A DNA stretch of 64,000 nucleotides from NCBI RefSeq assembly GCF_014656055.1, contig NZ_BNBR01000006.1, positions 124,001 through 188,000 of the forward strand, read 5' to 3'. Positions 25,407-36,543 of this stretch are shown one piece after another. Position 1 is the stretch's first letter. Each line of letters opens with the position of its first letter. The position numbers were made by a program, and so were the translations under genes. The DNA is from Streptomyces griseosporeus. Lineage in GTDB: Bacteria; Actinomycetota; Actinomycetes; Streptomycetales; Streptomycetaceae. The notes below the pieces were generated by a model, which did no database searches, had not been told where the DNA came from, and saw only the letters and a program-made list of their open reading frames with translations.

Positions 25407-26732
25407 CTACGACGCCGGAATCACCGCCGACACCCGGAAACCCCCCGCATCCGTCGGCCCCGACACGAACACCCCGCCCAGCGCGGCCACCCGCTCCTTC
25501 ATCCCCACCAGACCATTGCCCCCCGACGGCAACCGCGCCGACGACGCCGACCCCACCTCCGGCGGCGGCTCGTTCTCCACCTGCATCGCGATCTCCGACA
25601 CCCGGTGCGCCAGACGCACATACGTCTTCGCACCCGCCGCATGCTTGTGGACGTTCGTCAACGCCTCCTGCACCACCCGGTACGCCGTCGCCTCAACCTC
25701 CGGCGCATACGACCGCACCTCCCCCTCCACCGACAGATCCACGACCATCCCCGCCGCCGCCGACTGCCCGACCAACTCCTCCAGCTCCGCCAGACACGGC
25801 CCGTCCGGCCCCTCCGCCGACGCCTCCGCCACCCGAGACGCCGCCTCCGCCGCGGCCTCCCCCACCGCGACCAACGACACCGGCACCTCCACCCGCCGGC
25901 GCCCCGCCGCCCCGTCAGCGCTGCGCAGCACCCCGAGCATCTCCCGCAACTCCGTCAACGCCTGCCGCCCCATGTCCCCCACCAGCGCGGCATTCCTGAC
26001 GGCCTTCTCCGGATCCTTCCGCGCCACCGCCTGCAACGCGGCCGCATGCACCACCATCAGACTCACCCGATGCGCGACGACGTCATGCATCTCCCGGGCG
26101 ATCCGCGTCCGCTCCTCACCGCGCGCCCACTCGGCCCGCTCCTCCGCACGCTCCGCCAGCAGATGGAGCTCCCGCTCCAGACTGTCCGCACGCTCCCGCA
26201 ACGACTCCATCAGCCGCCGCCGTGCCCCCACATACAGCCCCAGCAGCACCGGCGGCGCCGTCATCCCCAGCGCCATCGTGATCGACGCGAACGGCAGGAA
26301 CCAGTCACCCACCGTCACATCGCCGTGCGCCATGTCCTGCCGCACCCGCACCAGCGTCACGATCAGCATCCCCACCAGGGACATCCCGGCCAACGCCGCG
26401 ATGATCCGCCGCGGCAGCTCGGACGCGGCGAGCGTGTACAGACCCACGACGCCTATCAGGAACCCCATCTGGGCAGGGGTGATGGCGATGGACACCAGCA
26501 CCACCGCGATCGGCCACCGCCGCCGCACCACCAGCACGGCCCCGGCCAACAGCCCGAAGACGACCCCCGCCGCCACCGGAATCCCCGCGTCCCGCGCGAA
26601 CGGGATCCCCTCCAGGGCACACTCCACCGCCGACACCAGCGCCAGCCCGCCGTCGAGCACGGCACTGCGCCACCGCGTCCACCACCACGGCCCGTTCCTG
26701 GCCGCCGCGCGATCTTCCCCCGTCGTGGTCAT
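25407..26732 (-). CDS. Orphan sensor histidine kinase (NarL-partner type, HisKA_3)
   Basis: A 441-residue kinase. Five or six transmembrane helices occupy residues about 25-175 with little extracellular sequence, followed by a coiled coil and the HisKA_3 dimerisation box 'RIAREMHDVVAHRVSL' (phosphorylated H216). The ATPase domain has N-box 'VVQEALTNVHKHA' and G-box 'GNGLVGMKERVAALGG'. Such kinases normally pair with a LuxR/NarL-type regulator gene, but none adjoins it; the nearest in the window are at 40433 and 47485. The signal is unknown, though intramembrane sensing is suggested by the short loops (inference). Confidence 0.93.
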   Translation of the reverse strand: MTTTGEDRAAARNGPWWWTRWRSAVLDGGLALVSAVECALEGIPFARDAGIPVAAGVVFGLLAGAVLVVRRRWPIAVVLVSIAITPAQMGFLIGVVGLYTLAASELPRRIIAALAGMSLVGMLIVTLVRVRQDMAHGDVTVGDWFLPFASITMALGMTAPPVLLGLYVGARRRLMESLRERADSLERELHLLAERAEERAEWARGEERTRIAREMHDVVAHRVSLMVVHAAALQAVARKDPEKAVRNAALVGDMGRQALTELREMLGVLRSADGAAGRRRVEVPVSLVAVGEAAAEAASRVAEASAEGPDGPCLAELEELVGQSAAAGMVVDLSVEGEVRSYAPEVEATAYRVVQEALTNVHKHAAGAKTYVRLAHRVSEIAMQVENEPPPEVGSASSARLPSGGNGLVGMKERVAALGGVFVSGPTDAGGFRVSAVIPAS

Positions 26733-26893
26733 GCCTCCAGCCTACGGGCGCCACCCCTGGCTTTTCCGGCGAGTTTCCGCTACCACCCCGGACCACAGCG
26801 CGTAATCGAATAACAGCGAAACCCCCCGGTATCCCTCGAACTGCCGAACCAGCCCCCGTTCGAACCCGGAACCCAACATTCCGCCCGGACGGT

Positions 26894-27772
26894 ATGCCCA
26901 TGGCACATTCCACAAGCAAGTACGCGGACTTCGAGGCCCTACGGGAACAGGCGGTGGCCCTGCGCCGGGCGGGCCTCAGCCGACGCCAGATCCGCGACCG
27001 ACTGCACATCGACAACAACGACATCCTCAACCGCCTCCTCCAGGGCGAGCCGCCCCCGGAGTGGACGAAGCGCCCGAACGCAAAGGACGACCTGAGGGCC
27101 AGGGCGAGGGAGCTGCGACAGCAGGGGTGGACTTACAACCAGATCCAGGCAGAGCTGGGCTGCTCGAAGAGTTCAGTGTCGCTGTGGGTTCGAGATCTGC
27201 CGCACCCCGAGCCCAAGTGCACCCCTGAGGAGCGCCGGGCGCGCATGAACGCGGGCCTAGCGCGACTGCGCTCCTCGCAGGACCGCGAGCGGGAGGCACT
27301 CAAGAAAGCAGCAGCTGCAGCCATCGGCGAACTCTCCGCTCGCGAACTGTTCATCGTCGGCGTCGCGCTCTACTGGGCGGAAGGCGCCAAGGACAAGCCG
27401 TACCGCCGCACCGAGGTACTGAACTTCATCAACAGCGACCCCAACGTGATCAGGCTCTTCCTGAGCTGGCTCGACCTGCTGGGCGTCACCCGCGACCGCC
27501 TGACGGTCCGCGTAAGCATTCACGAGACGGCCGACGTGGCGAGCGCCGAGAAGTTCTGGGCCGAGGTGACCGGCATCGACGTGTCGTCGTTCAGCAAGGC
27601 CACGCTCAAACGGCACAACCCCCGGACCGTCCGGAAGAACACCGGCGACTCCTATCGCGGGTGCCTTGCCATCTATGTCCGGCAGAGCGCAGATCTGTAC
27701 CGTCGCATGGAAGGCGCCTGGTACGGCATAGTAGAGGCGGTGTCCGAGCGCGATCTAGGAAATCGGACATAA
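26894..27772 (+). CDS. Two-HTH protein with LAGLIDADG-like domain, next to tRNA-Gln
   Basis: The 292-residue protein has two helix-turn-helix units, about residues 17-48 ('RRAGLSRRQIRDRLHI') and 70-98 ('RQQGWTYNQIQAELGCSKSSVSLWV'). It continues with 'LFIVGVALYWAEGAK' (about 151-165), which has the shape of a LAGLIDADG helix, and 'TVRVSIHETADVASAEKFWAEVTGI', a pattern seen in LAGLIDADG-family proteins. A single motif would imply a homodimer. Whether it cleaves DNA or only binds it is unclear. ATG 26894 or 26900 are both possible; neither has a strong ribosome site. The stop is six bases before the tRNA gene, and GC content is lower than in neighbouring genes, hinting at transfer. Confidence 0.7.
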   Translation: MPMAHSTSKYADFEALREQAVALRRAGLSRRQIRDRLHIDNNDILNRLLQGEPPPEWTKRPNAKDDLRARARELRQQGWTYNQIQAELGCSKSSVSLWVRDLPHPEPKCTPEERRARMNAGLARLRSSQDREREALKKAAAAAIGELSARELFIVGVALYWAEGAKDKPYRRTEVLNFINSDPNVIRLFLSWLDLLGVTRDRLTVRVSIHETADVASAEKFWAEVTGIDVSSFSKATLKRHNPRTVRKNTGDSYRGCLAIYVRQSADLYRRMEGAWYGIVEAVSERDLGNRT

Positions 27773-27778
27773 GGGCAA

Positions 27779-27849
27779 TCCCGGGTCGTCTAAGGGCAAG
27801 ACGGCGGTTTTTGGTACCGCTTATAGGGGTTCGAATCCTCTCCCGGGAG
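27779..27849 (+). tRNA. tRNA-Gln (anticodon UUG)
   Basis: A full cloverleaf can be drawn. The acceptor is TCCCGGG (27779-27785) with CCCGGGA (27842-27848) and discriminator G27849. The D arm is GTC/GAC with AAGGG-type loop, the anticodon stem GCGGT/ACCGC with loop TTTTGGT giving anticodon TTG (27811-27813), and the T arm AGGGG-TTCGAAT-CCTCT. CCA is not encoded. A hairpin terminator follows at 27865. Confidence 0.95.
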
Positions 27850-27864
27850 CAAGATGCTCGGTTC

Positions 27865-27897
27865 GGGTCCTGACTGGTGACAGCACTGTCAGGGCCC
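27865..27897 (+). terminator. Hairpin downstream of tRNA-Gln
   Basis: GGGTCCTGAC (27865-27874) pairs with GTCAGGGCCC (27888-27897) through one G-T wobble. It lies 15 bases after the tRNA and upstream of glmU, so it likely ends the tRNA transcript. Confidence 0.7.
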
Positions 27898-27976
27898 GCT
27901 CTCATGTCCCCCCGGAAACGCCCCGGTATCCTGCGGATGTCCACCCCCTCCCCACCACCAGCCGAAGGGCACCCCC

Positions 27977-29422
27977 GTGAGCGTCATCCGCCCGGCAGCC
28001 GTCGTCGTACTCGCAGCGGGTGAGGGCACCCGTATGAAGTCGGCCACACCCAAGGTCCTGCACGAGATCTGCGGTCGCAGCCTCGTGGGGCATGTGCTGG
28101 CCGCCGCCCGTGAGTTGGACCCCGAGAACCTGGTCGTCGTGGTCGGGCACGCGCGGGAGAAGGTCACCGCGCACCTCGCCGAGGCCGCTCCCGGCGTCCG
28201 TACCGCCGTGCAGGCGGAGCAGAACGGCACCGGGCACGCCGTCCGCATGGCGCTGGAGGAGCTGGGCGGTGGCGTCGACGGGACCGTGGTCGTCGTGTGC
28301 GGGGACACCCCGCTGCTCAGCGGCGAGACCCTGAAGCAGCTCTCGGCGACGCACAGCGCCGACGGCAACGCCGTGACCGTGCTGACCGCCGAGGTGCCGG
28401 ACGCGACCGGGTACGGCCGGATCGTGCGGGACGCGAGCGGTGCCGTGACGGCGATCGTGGAGCACAAGGACGCGACCGAGGCCCAGCGGGGGATCCGGGA
28501 GATCAACTCGGGGGTGTTCGCGTTCGACGGGCAGCTGCTGGCGGACGCGCTGAAGAAGGTGCGGACGGACAACAGCCAGGGTGAGGAGTACCTCACCGAT
28601 GTGCTGGGGATCCTGCGCGAGGCGGGTCACCGGGTCGGGGCGTCCGTGGCGGCCGATCACCGGGAGATCGCCGGGATCAACAACCGGGTGCAGCTCGCGG
28701 AGGCCCGCCGGATCCTCAACGACCGGTTGCTGACGGCCGCGATGCTGTCCGGTGTGACCGTGGTGGACCCGGCGACGACGTGGGTCGATGTGACGGTGAC
28801 GTTCGAGCAGGACGTGGTCGTGCATCCGGGGACGCAGCTGCTCGGGTCGACGCATCTCGCGGAGGGCGCGGAGGTCGGGCCGAACAGCCGGCTGAAGGAC
28901 ACGAAGGTCGGCGCCGGGGCGCGCGTGGACAACACGGTGTCGGACGGGGCCGAGGTGGGTCCGGAGGCGACGGTGGGGCCGTACGCGTATCTGCGGCCGG
29001 GGACGCGGCTGGGTCTGAAGTCGAAGATCGGTACGTACGTCGAGACCAAGAACGCGCAGATCGGTGAGGGCACGAAGGTGCCGCATCTGTCGTACGTGGG
29101 GGACGCGACCATCGGTGAGTACACGAACATCGGCGCGGCGAGCGTGTTCGTGAACTACGACGGTGAGCAGAAGCATCACACCGTGGTCGGGTCGCACTGC
29201 AAGACGGGTTCGGACAACATGTTTGTGGCTCCTGTCACTGTCGGGGACGGTGCCTATACGGCTGCCGGCTCCGTGATCACCAAGGATGTGCCGCCCGGCT
29301 CGCTCGCTGTGGCCCGTGGTCAGCAGCGGAATATCGAGGGTTGGGTGGCTCGTAAGCGTCCGGGCAGTGCGGCCGCGAAGGCGGCCGAGGCGGCGTCCCG
29401 CGAGGCGGGCGGCGAGGGCTGA
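27977..29422 (+). CDS. glmU: Bifunctional N-acetylglucosamine-1-phosphate uridyltransferase / glucosamine-1-phosphate acetyltransferase
   Basis: The 481-residue enzyme makes UDP-GlcNAc for peptidoglycan. The N-terminal uridyltransferase has 'LAAGEGTRMKSATPKVLH' (residues 13-30), and 'QNGTGHAVRMAL' and 'VVCGDTPLL' further on. The C-terminal left-handed beta-helix (from about residue 255) shows hexapeptide repeats and the acetyltransferase motifs 'YAYLRPGTRLG', 'KIGTYVETKNAQIG' and 'FVNYDGEQKHHT'. The start is GTG 27977. It lies upstream of prs in the same direction, 138 bases apart, the conserved glmU-prs arrangement. Confidence 0.97.
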   Translation: MSVIRPAAVVVLAAGEGTRMKSATPKVLHEICGRSLVGHVLAAARELDPENLVVVVGHAREKVTAHLAEAAPGVRTAVQAEQNGTGHAVRMALEELGGGVDGTVVVVCGDTPLLSGETLKQLSATHSADGNAVTVLTAEVPDATGYGRIVRDASGAVTAIVEHKDATEAQRGIREINSGVFAFDGQLLADALKKVRTDNSQGEEYLTDVLGILREAGHRVGASVAADHREIAGINNRVQLAEARRILNDRLLTAAMLSGVTVVDPATTWVDVTVTFEQDVVVHPGTQLLGSTHLAEGAEVGPNSRLKDTKVGAGARVDNTVSDGAEVGPEATVGPYAYLRPGTRLGLKSKIGTYVETKNAQIGEGTKVPHLSYVGDATIGEYTNIGAASVFVNYDGEQKHHTVVGSHCKTGSDNMFVAPVTVGDGAYTAAGSVITKDVPPGSLAVARGQQRNIEGWVARKRPGSAAAKAAEAASREAGGEG

Positions 29423-29560
29423 CCGGAAACGGGTGCGTCAAAGACGGCGTACCGTGATAAGTGCACACCCGCACCCCCACCAGCTGAGATGGCCTCTCCG
29501 TCCGTGGCGAGGTCTGCTCGACACCCAGCTGCGACACGACACCTCTGAGGAGACAGTGCT

Positions 29561-30541
29561 GTGACCGGGATCAAGACGACCGGCGAGAAGAAGATGATGT
29601 TCTTCTCCGGCCGCGCCCACCCCGAGCTTGCCGAGGAGGTCGCCCAACAGCTGGGTGTCGGGGTCGTCCCGACGAAGGCCTTCGACTTCGCCAACGGGGA
29701 GATCTACGTCCGTTACCAGGAGTCGGCGCGTGGGGCCGACTGCTTCCTGATCCAGAGCCACACGGCTCCGATCAACAAGTGGATCATGGAGCAGCTGATC
29801 ATGATCGACGCGCTGAAGCGTGCGTCGGCTCGTTCGATCACGGTGATCGTGCCGTTCTACGGTTACGCGCGCCAGGACAAGAAGCACCGTGGGCGTGAGC
29901 CGATCTCGGCGCGTCTGATCGCGGATCTGATGAAGACGGCCGGTGCGGACCGGATCCTGACCGTCGATCTGCACACGGACCAGATCCAGGGCTTCTTCGA
30001 CGGTCCGGTGGACCACCTGTTCGCGCTGCCGCTGCTGGCGGACTACGTGGGGCGCAAGGTGGACCGGGAGAAGCTGACGGTGGTGTCTCCGGACGCGGGC
30101 CGGGTGCGGGTGGCGGACCGTTGGTGCGACCGTCTGGGTGCGCCGCTGGCGATCGTGCACAAGCGGCGTGACAAGGACGTGGCGAACCAGGTGACGGTCC
30201 ACGAGGTCGTGGGTGAGGTCAAGGGCCGCGTCTGTGTGCTGGTCGACGACATGATCGACACGGGTGGCACGATCTGTGCGGCGGCGGACGCGCTGTTCGC
30301 GCACGGTGCGGAGGACGTCATCGTGACGGCGACGCACGGTGTGCTGTCGGGTCCGGCGGCGGATCGTCTGAAGAACTCGCGGGTGAGTGAGTTCGTGTTC
30401 ACGAACACGCTGCCGACGCCGGGTGAGCTGAACCGTGAGCTGGACAAGATCACGGTGCTGTCGATCGCTCCGACGATCGCGTCGGCGGTGCGTGAGGTGT
30501 TCGAGGACGGTTCGGTGACGAGCCTGTTCGACGAGCAGTAA
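29561..30541 (+). CDS. prs: Ribose-phosphate pyrophosphokinase (PRPP synthetase)
   Basis: The 326-residue enzyme converts ribose-5-phosphate and ATP to PRPP for nucleotide, histidine and tryptophan synthesis. Seen are 'DFANGEIYVRYQES' (substrate loop), 'IPFYGYARQDKKHRGREPISA' type flexible loop (here 'VPFYGYARQDKK'), 'TVDLHTDQIQGFF', and the PRPP-binding loop 'VDDMIDTGGTI'. The start is GTG 29561 with GAGGAGA upstream. A plausible promoter (TGCGTC ... GATAAG) lies at about 29441-29462, so it may have its own transcript besides read-through from glmU. Confidence 0.97.
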   Translation: MTGIKTTGEKKMMFFSGRAHPELAEEVAQQLGVGVVPTKAFDFANGEIYVRYQESARGADCFLIQSHTAPINKWIMEQLIMIDALKRASARSITVIVPFYGYARQDKKHRGREPISARLIADLMKTAGADRILTVDLHTDQIQGFFDGPVDHLFALPLLADYVGRKVDREKLTVVSPDAGRVRVADRWCDRLGAPLAIVHKRRDKDVANQVTVHEVVGEVKGRVCVLVDDMIDTGGTICAAADALFAHGAEDVIVTATHGVLSGPAADRLKNSRVSEFVFTNTLPTPGELNRELDKITVLSIAPTIASAVREVFEDGSVTSLFDEQ

Positions 30542-30579
30542 GGGTTCTGCACAGCTCCCTCTGTGATCGTTTTGGGTGC

Positions 30580-30627
30580 GGCCTCCCTGTCCGAGTAGAC
30601 TGCTGCAGTTGCTCGGCGAGGGAGGCC
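30580..30627 (+). promoter_or_regulatory. Long hairpin in the rplY leader/promoter region
   Basis: GGCCTCCCT (30580-30588) plus CCGAG (30591-30595) pair with CTCGG (30612-30616) and AGGGAGGCC (30619-30627). A -10-like TAGACT (30596-30601) lies in the loop region. In a read-through transcript from prs the hairpin would form and could terminate or attenuate; a transcript started inside would lack its left arm. Confidence 0.5.
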
Positions 30628-30741
30628 GTACGCCGTTTCGAGACGGTGTGTCGGCGGTCCGTTATCGACGCGCTCTTCGTAGCAGGCCGTTCGTGGCCGG
30701 GTGACCACGTCCGTATTCCCAGCTTTCTACGAGGAGTGAAC

Positions 30742-31335
30742 ATGTCCGAGGTGAAGCTCACCGCCGAGACGCGCACCGAGTTCGGCAAGGGTGCCGCCCG
30801 CCGTATCCGCCGCGACAACAAGGTTCCCGGTGTTCTGTACGGTCACGGCTCCGACCCGCTGCACCTGACGCTGCCGGGTCACGACCTGCTGCTGGCGCTG
30901 CGCACCCCGAACGTCCTCATCGCGCTGGACATCGACGGTCAGCGCAACGAGCTGGCGATCCCGAAGGCCGTGCAGCGTGACCCGCTGAAGGGCTTCCTGG
31001 AGCACGTGGACCTGCAGCTGGTCCAGCGGGGCGAGACCGTCACGGTCGAGATCCCGGTGCAGACCGAGGGCGAGCTGGCCCCCGGTAACTACCTGCTCGA
31101 GCACGTGCTGAACGCCCTGCCGGTCGAGGCCGAGGCCACGCACATCCCCGAGGCCGTCACGGTCTCCGTGGAGGGCCTGGAGGCCGGTGCCTCCGTCCTC
31201 GCCAAGGACGTCACCCTGCCCAAGGGCGTCAAGCTGGCCGTCGAGGACGACGCGGTCGTCATCCAGGTCCTGGCCGCCCAGGTCGAGGAGGCCCCCGAGG
31301 GTGAGGGCGAGGGCGAAGAGGCCGCCGAGGCCTGA
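30742..31335 (+). CDS. rplY: 50S ribosomal protein L25/general stress protein Ctc
   Basis: A 197-residue protein of the long (TL5/CTC) form of L25. The N-terminal 5S-rRNA-binding domain ('EVKLTAETRTEFGKGAARRIRR', 'VPGVLYGHG') is followed by a beta-rich C-terminal domain and an acidic tail of E, G and A. It binds 5S rRNA in the large subunit; the CTC form was first described as a general stress protein. The ATG is preceded by GAGGAG at seven bases, and upstream in-frame codons belong to the leader. Conserved order prs-rplY-pth is retained. Confidence 0.96.
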   Translation: MSEVKLTAETRTEFGKGAARRIRRDNKVPGVLYGHGSDPLHLTLPGHDLLLALRTPNVLIALDIDGQRNELAIPKAVQRDPLKGFLEHVDLQLVQRGETVTVEIPVQTEGELAPGNYLLEHVLNALPVEAEATHIPEAVTVSVEGLEAGASVLAKDVTLPKGVKLAVEDDAVVIQVLAAQVEEAPEGEGEGEEAAEA

Positions 31336-31374
31336 TCCTCCCCCCTTCCCTTCACCGGGTTCTCTTCATCGTTT

Positions 31375-31422
31375 CGCCGGCCGCTGTTCCCGTCCCGCTG
31401 GGTACGGGGGCAGCGGTCGGCG
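31375..31422 (+). terminator. Hairpin between rplY and pth
   Basis: A 19-bp stem (31375-31393 with 31404-31422) pairs fully with three wobble pairs. It lies 40 bases after the rplY stop and 15 bases before the pth start, so it could terminate rplY or attenuate read-through into pth. No T-tract follows. Confidence 0.55.
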
Positions 31423-31436
31423 CGTATCAAGGAGAC

Positions 31437-32039
31437 ATGCACGTGACGACCGATGCCAGTGCCCCGTGGCTGATCGTGGGGCTGGGCAATCCGGGGCCGG
31501 AGTACGCGATGAACCGGCACAACGTGGGGTTCATGGTGGCGGACCTGCTGGCGGAGCGGATCGGTGGCCGGTTCAAGCGGGCGGGCAAGGCGCAGGCGCA
31601 GGTCGTGGAGGGCCGGATCGGTCCGCCGGGGCCGGCGAACCGGCGGGTGATCCTGGTCAAGCCGATGTCGTACATGAACCTGTCGGGTGGTCCGGTGAAC
31701 GCGCTGCGGGACTTCTACAAGGTGCCGGCGGCGCATGTGGTGGCGGTCCATGACGAGTTGGACATCGATTACGGGACGCTGCGGCTGAAGCTGGGCGGCG
31801 GGGACAACGGGCACAACGGGCTGAAGTCGATCACGAAGGCGCTGGGTCCGGAGTACCACCGGGTGCGGTTCGGGATCGGGCGTCCGCCGGGGCGGATGCA
31901 GGTGGCGGATTTCGTGCTGAAGGACTTCTCGTCGGCGGAGCGCAAGGAGCTGGACTTCTTCGTGGACCGGGCGGCGGACGCGGTGGAGTGCCTGGTGATC
32001 GACGGTCTGGAGCGGGCGCAGGGGACGTACAACTCCTGA
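31437..32039 (+). CDS. pth: Peptidyl-tRNA hydrolase
   Basis: The 200-residue enzyme cleaves peptidyl-tRNA released by stalled ribosomes. Family hallmarks are present: 'GLGNPGPEYAMNRHNVGF' with catalytic H28, 'KPMSYMNLSG', 'HDELDIDYG' and 'GGDNGHNGLKSI'. ATG 31437 has AAGGAG five bases upstream. The gene continues the prs-rplY-pth order. Length and motifs are normal for the bacterial Pth1 family. Confidence 0.97.
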   Translation: MHVTTDASAPWLIVGLGNPGPEYAMNRHNVGFMVADLLAERIGGRFKRAGKAQAQVVEGRIGPPGPANRRVILVKPMSYMNLSGGPVNALRDFYKVPAAHVVAVHDELDIDYGTLRLKLGGGDNGHNGLKSITKALGPEYHRVRFGIGRPPGRMQVADFVLKDFSSAERKELDFFVDRAADAVECLVIDGLERAQGTYNS

Positions 32040-32131
32040 CGGCGGGGACGTACGGCTCCTGACGGTGGAGGTCCCGACTTTTCCCTTACGTGAGTTGACC
32101 GGGCGCGAGGTCATGGCCAAGGATCGCGGCC

Positions 32132-32620
32132 ATGCCTTCCGCCGTCACGTCCCGACAGGTCTCTGTCTCCGCGCTGCGTTTCGGCCGGTTCGCCGCGATG
32201 TCGGTGGTGACCGCGCTGATCCTGATCGCCGGGGTGTGGGCGTCCTGGGGCAGTGCGCAGCACGTGATGCTCACGAAGGGGCGGGAGCAGGGCACGGTCG
32301 AGGTGACGCGGTGCGCGGAGCGCACGTGCACGGGGCCGTTCGTGCCGTCGTCGGCGGGTGCGCGGCCGCGCGGGTCGGTGGAGATCGAGCGGTCGGTCGC
32401 GGTGCGGCGGGGTTCGACGTACACGGTGGTGGTGAAGCCGGGCAGCGACGAGGTGGTGCGGTCGGGTCCGGCGGGGGTGCTGTACGCGTGGGTTCCGCTG
32501 GGTGGTGCGCTGCTGCTGGCGGCGGTCGTGGTGGCGGGGGGTCTGCGGCGTACGCGGGCGGCGTGGGTGCTGGCGGGGTCGGGGGTCGTGCTGCTGACGG
32601 CGGCGTTCGTGACGGTCTGA
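32132..32620 (+). CDS. Hypothetical membrane protein
   Basis: A 162-residue protein with transmembrane helices at about residues 18-40 and two near the C-terminus (about 117-136 and 142-160). Between them is an extracellular segment with the pair 'TRCAERTCTG' (two cysteines five residues apart) that could form a disulfide. I do not recognise the family. ATG 32132 follows pth by 92 bases on the same strand. Topology suggests an N-in protein with about 75 residues outside. Confidence 0.65.
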   Translation: MPSAVTSRQVSVSALRFGRFAAMSVVTALILIAGVWASWGSAQHVMLTKGREQGTVEVTRCAERTCTGPFVPSSAGARPRGSVEIERSVAVRRGSTYTVVVKPGSDEVVRSGPAGVLYAWVPLGGALLLAAVVVAGGLRRTRAAWVLAGSGVVLLTAAFVTV

Positions 32621-32757
32621 GGTGTTGGGCCGTTGTGACGTGTGTGGAGGTTCGAGGCGTTGCCGCCTCGTGATTGACCTGGGTTCAGCGCGTGCTGGAT
32701 GCTGAGCCGCCATCCCCCACACTCTCCCCATTGGCAACACGAAGAGTGGATCGCCCC

Positions 32758-33450
32758 ATGCGTACCCTCCCCCGTGCCGGCGCCGTGTGCGCCGTCGCTG
32801 TGGCCGCCCTGTTCGCGGCCCCTTCCGCTCATGCCACCGTCCCCGGTGACAACGGCACCGTGAAGATCCACGACGCCTCCACCGGCGAGGAGCTGAAGAA
32901 GAACGAGCCGCATGTGTGCTCGTTCTACCTGGACGGTTTCGGTTTCGACAGCGCGCAGAAGATCGACTGGCACATCGACGCGGTGCCGCCGAGCGACAAC
33001 AGCGGTGAGACGGTGAAGTCCGGGACGCTCGTGCTGGACGACGAGGGCCACGGCCGTACCGGGAACCTGTCCCTGCCGGACGGGCACTACAAGCTGTACT
33101 GGAACTTCGACGGCGAGAACGGCCGGGCGAAGCAGAAGGTGTTCTGGACGGACTGCGAGGACTCCGAGGAGGGCGGCGGTTCGTCGGCCTCGCCGTCCGC
33201 CTCCGCGTCGGCGTCGGCTTCGGCGTCCGCGTCGGTGTCCCCCTCGGCCGGGGCGTCCGCCTCCGCGAGCGCGTCGTCCCCCGCCGGTGCGGTCCCGTCG
33301 GCGTCGGCGTCCGGGCAGGGCGGGGTCTCCGGTGACCTGGCCGAGACGGGCAACGGCGCTCCGGTGGGTCTGCTGTCGGGGGTCGCGGCGCTGCTGGTGG
33401 CGGCGGGCGGTTTCCTGGCGTTCCGTCGCCGCAAGGCGCAGCAGGGCTGA
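32758..33450 (+). CDS. Sortase-anchored (LAxTG) surface protein
   Basis: The 230-residue precursor has a signal peptide ('AVCAVAVAALFAAPSAHA', cleavage near residue 23). A globular domain of about 110 residues with two cysteines ('HVCSFYLDGFGF', 'WTDCEDSEE') follows, then an S/A-rich linker of repeated SASASAS and PSAGAS blocks. The cell-wall sorting signal LAETG, a hydrophobic helix and the tail FRRRKAQQG complete it. LAxTG is the motif preferred by class E sortases of Streptomyces. The function of the head domain is unknown. ATG 32758 is the last of several in-frame codons and gives the clean signal peptide. Confidence 0.85.
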   Translation: MRTLPRAGAVCAVAVAALFAAPSAHATVPGDNGTVKIHDASTGEELKKNEPHVCSFYLDGFGFDSAQKIDWHIDAVPPSDNSGETVKSGTLVLDDEGHGRTGNLSLPDGHYKLYWNFDGENGRAKQKVFWTDCEDSEEGGGSSASPSASASASASASASVSPSAGASASASASSPAGAVPSASASGQGGVSGDLAETGNGAPVGLLSGVAALLVAAGGFLAFRRRKAQQG

Positions 33451-33471
33451 TCCGGTCGTCCGGTGATACGG

Positions 33472-33505
33472 CGGTGCCCCCGGGGAGCGAACCCCGGGGG
33501 CACCG
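33472..33505. terminator. Bidirectional hairpin terminator, surface protein gene / ppc
   Basis: A perfect 14-bp stem CGGTGCCCCCGGGG (33472-33485) and its complement (33492-33505) with a 6-base loop lies between convergent stops at 33450 and 33527. Confidence 0.88.
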
Positions 33506-33526
33506 TCGTCTGCGTGGACGGGCCGG

Positions 33527-36256
<2,730 letters not shown>

Positions 36257-36454
36257 AGGTGCGGCTCCTTGCAGTGTTGAAGCTCGTCTGGGAGGGGAAC
36301 CCGGACAGGCGCCTCGTGCGGCGGAACCGCTTACGGGCCGGACGTCCGGGAAAAACTTCAGAGCGGACCGCGCTGTCCGACCGACTCCAGGATAGGTGGC
36401 GGCCGGAACGCGCAGGCCCATGGGCTCTTGCCGCCGGGCGAGGCACTGCCATAC

Positions 36455-36484
36455 TTACGATGCCGTAGGTTACGGAACCGTAGG
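36455..36484 (+). promoter_or_regulatory. Overlapping palindromes upstream of the desaturase: candidate TetR operator
   Basis: The sequence reads CCGTA (36463-36467) GGT TACGG (36471-36475) AA CCGTA (36478-36482), giving two overlapping inverted repeats, with an additional TTACG at 36455. It sits 60 bases upstream of a desaturase gene that is translationally coupled to a TetR gene, so autoregulation of the pair by that TetR protein is likely. Confidence 0.6.
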
Positions 36485-36543
36485 GAAGACGTGCGGATCC
36501 CGTTGCTCGGCATCCCACACCCTCGACCCCACAGGGGACGCGT

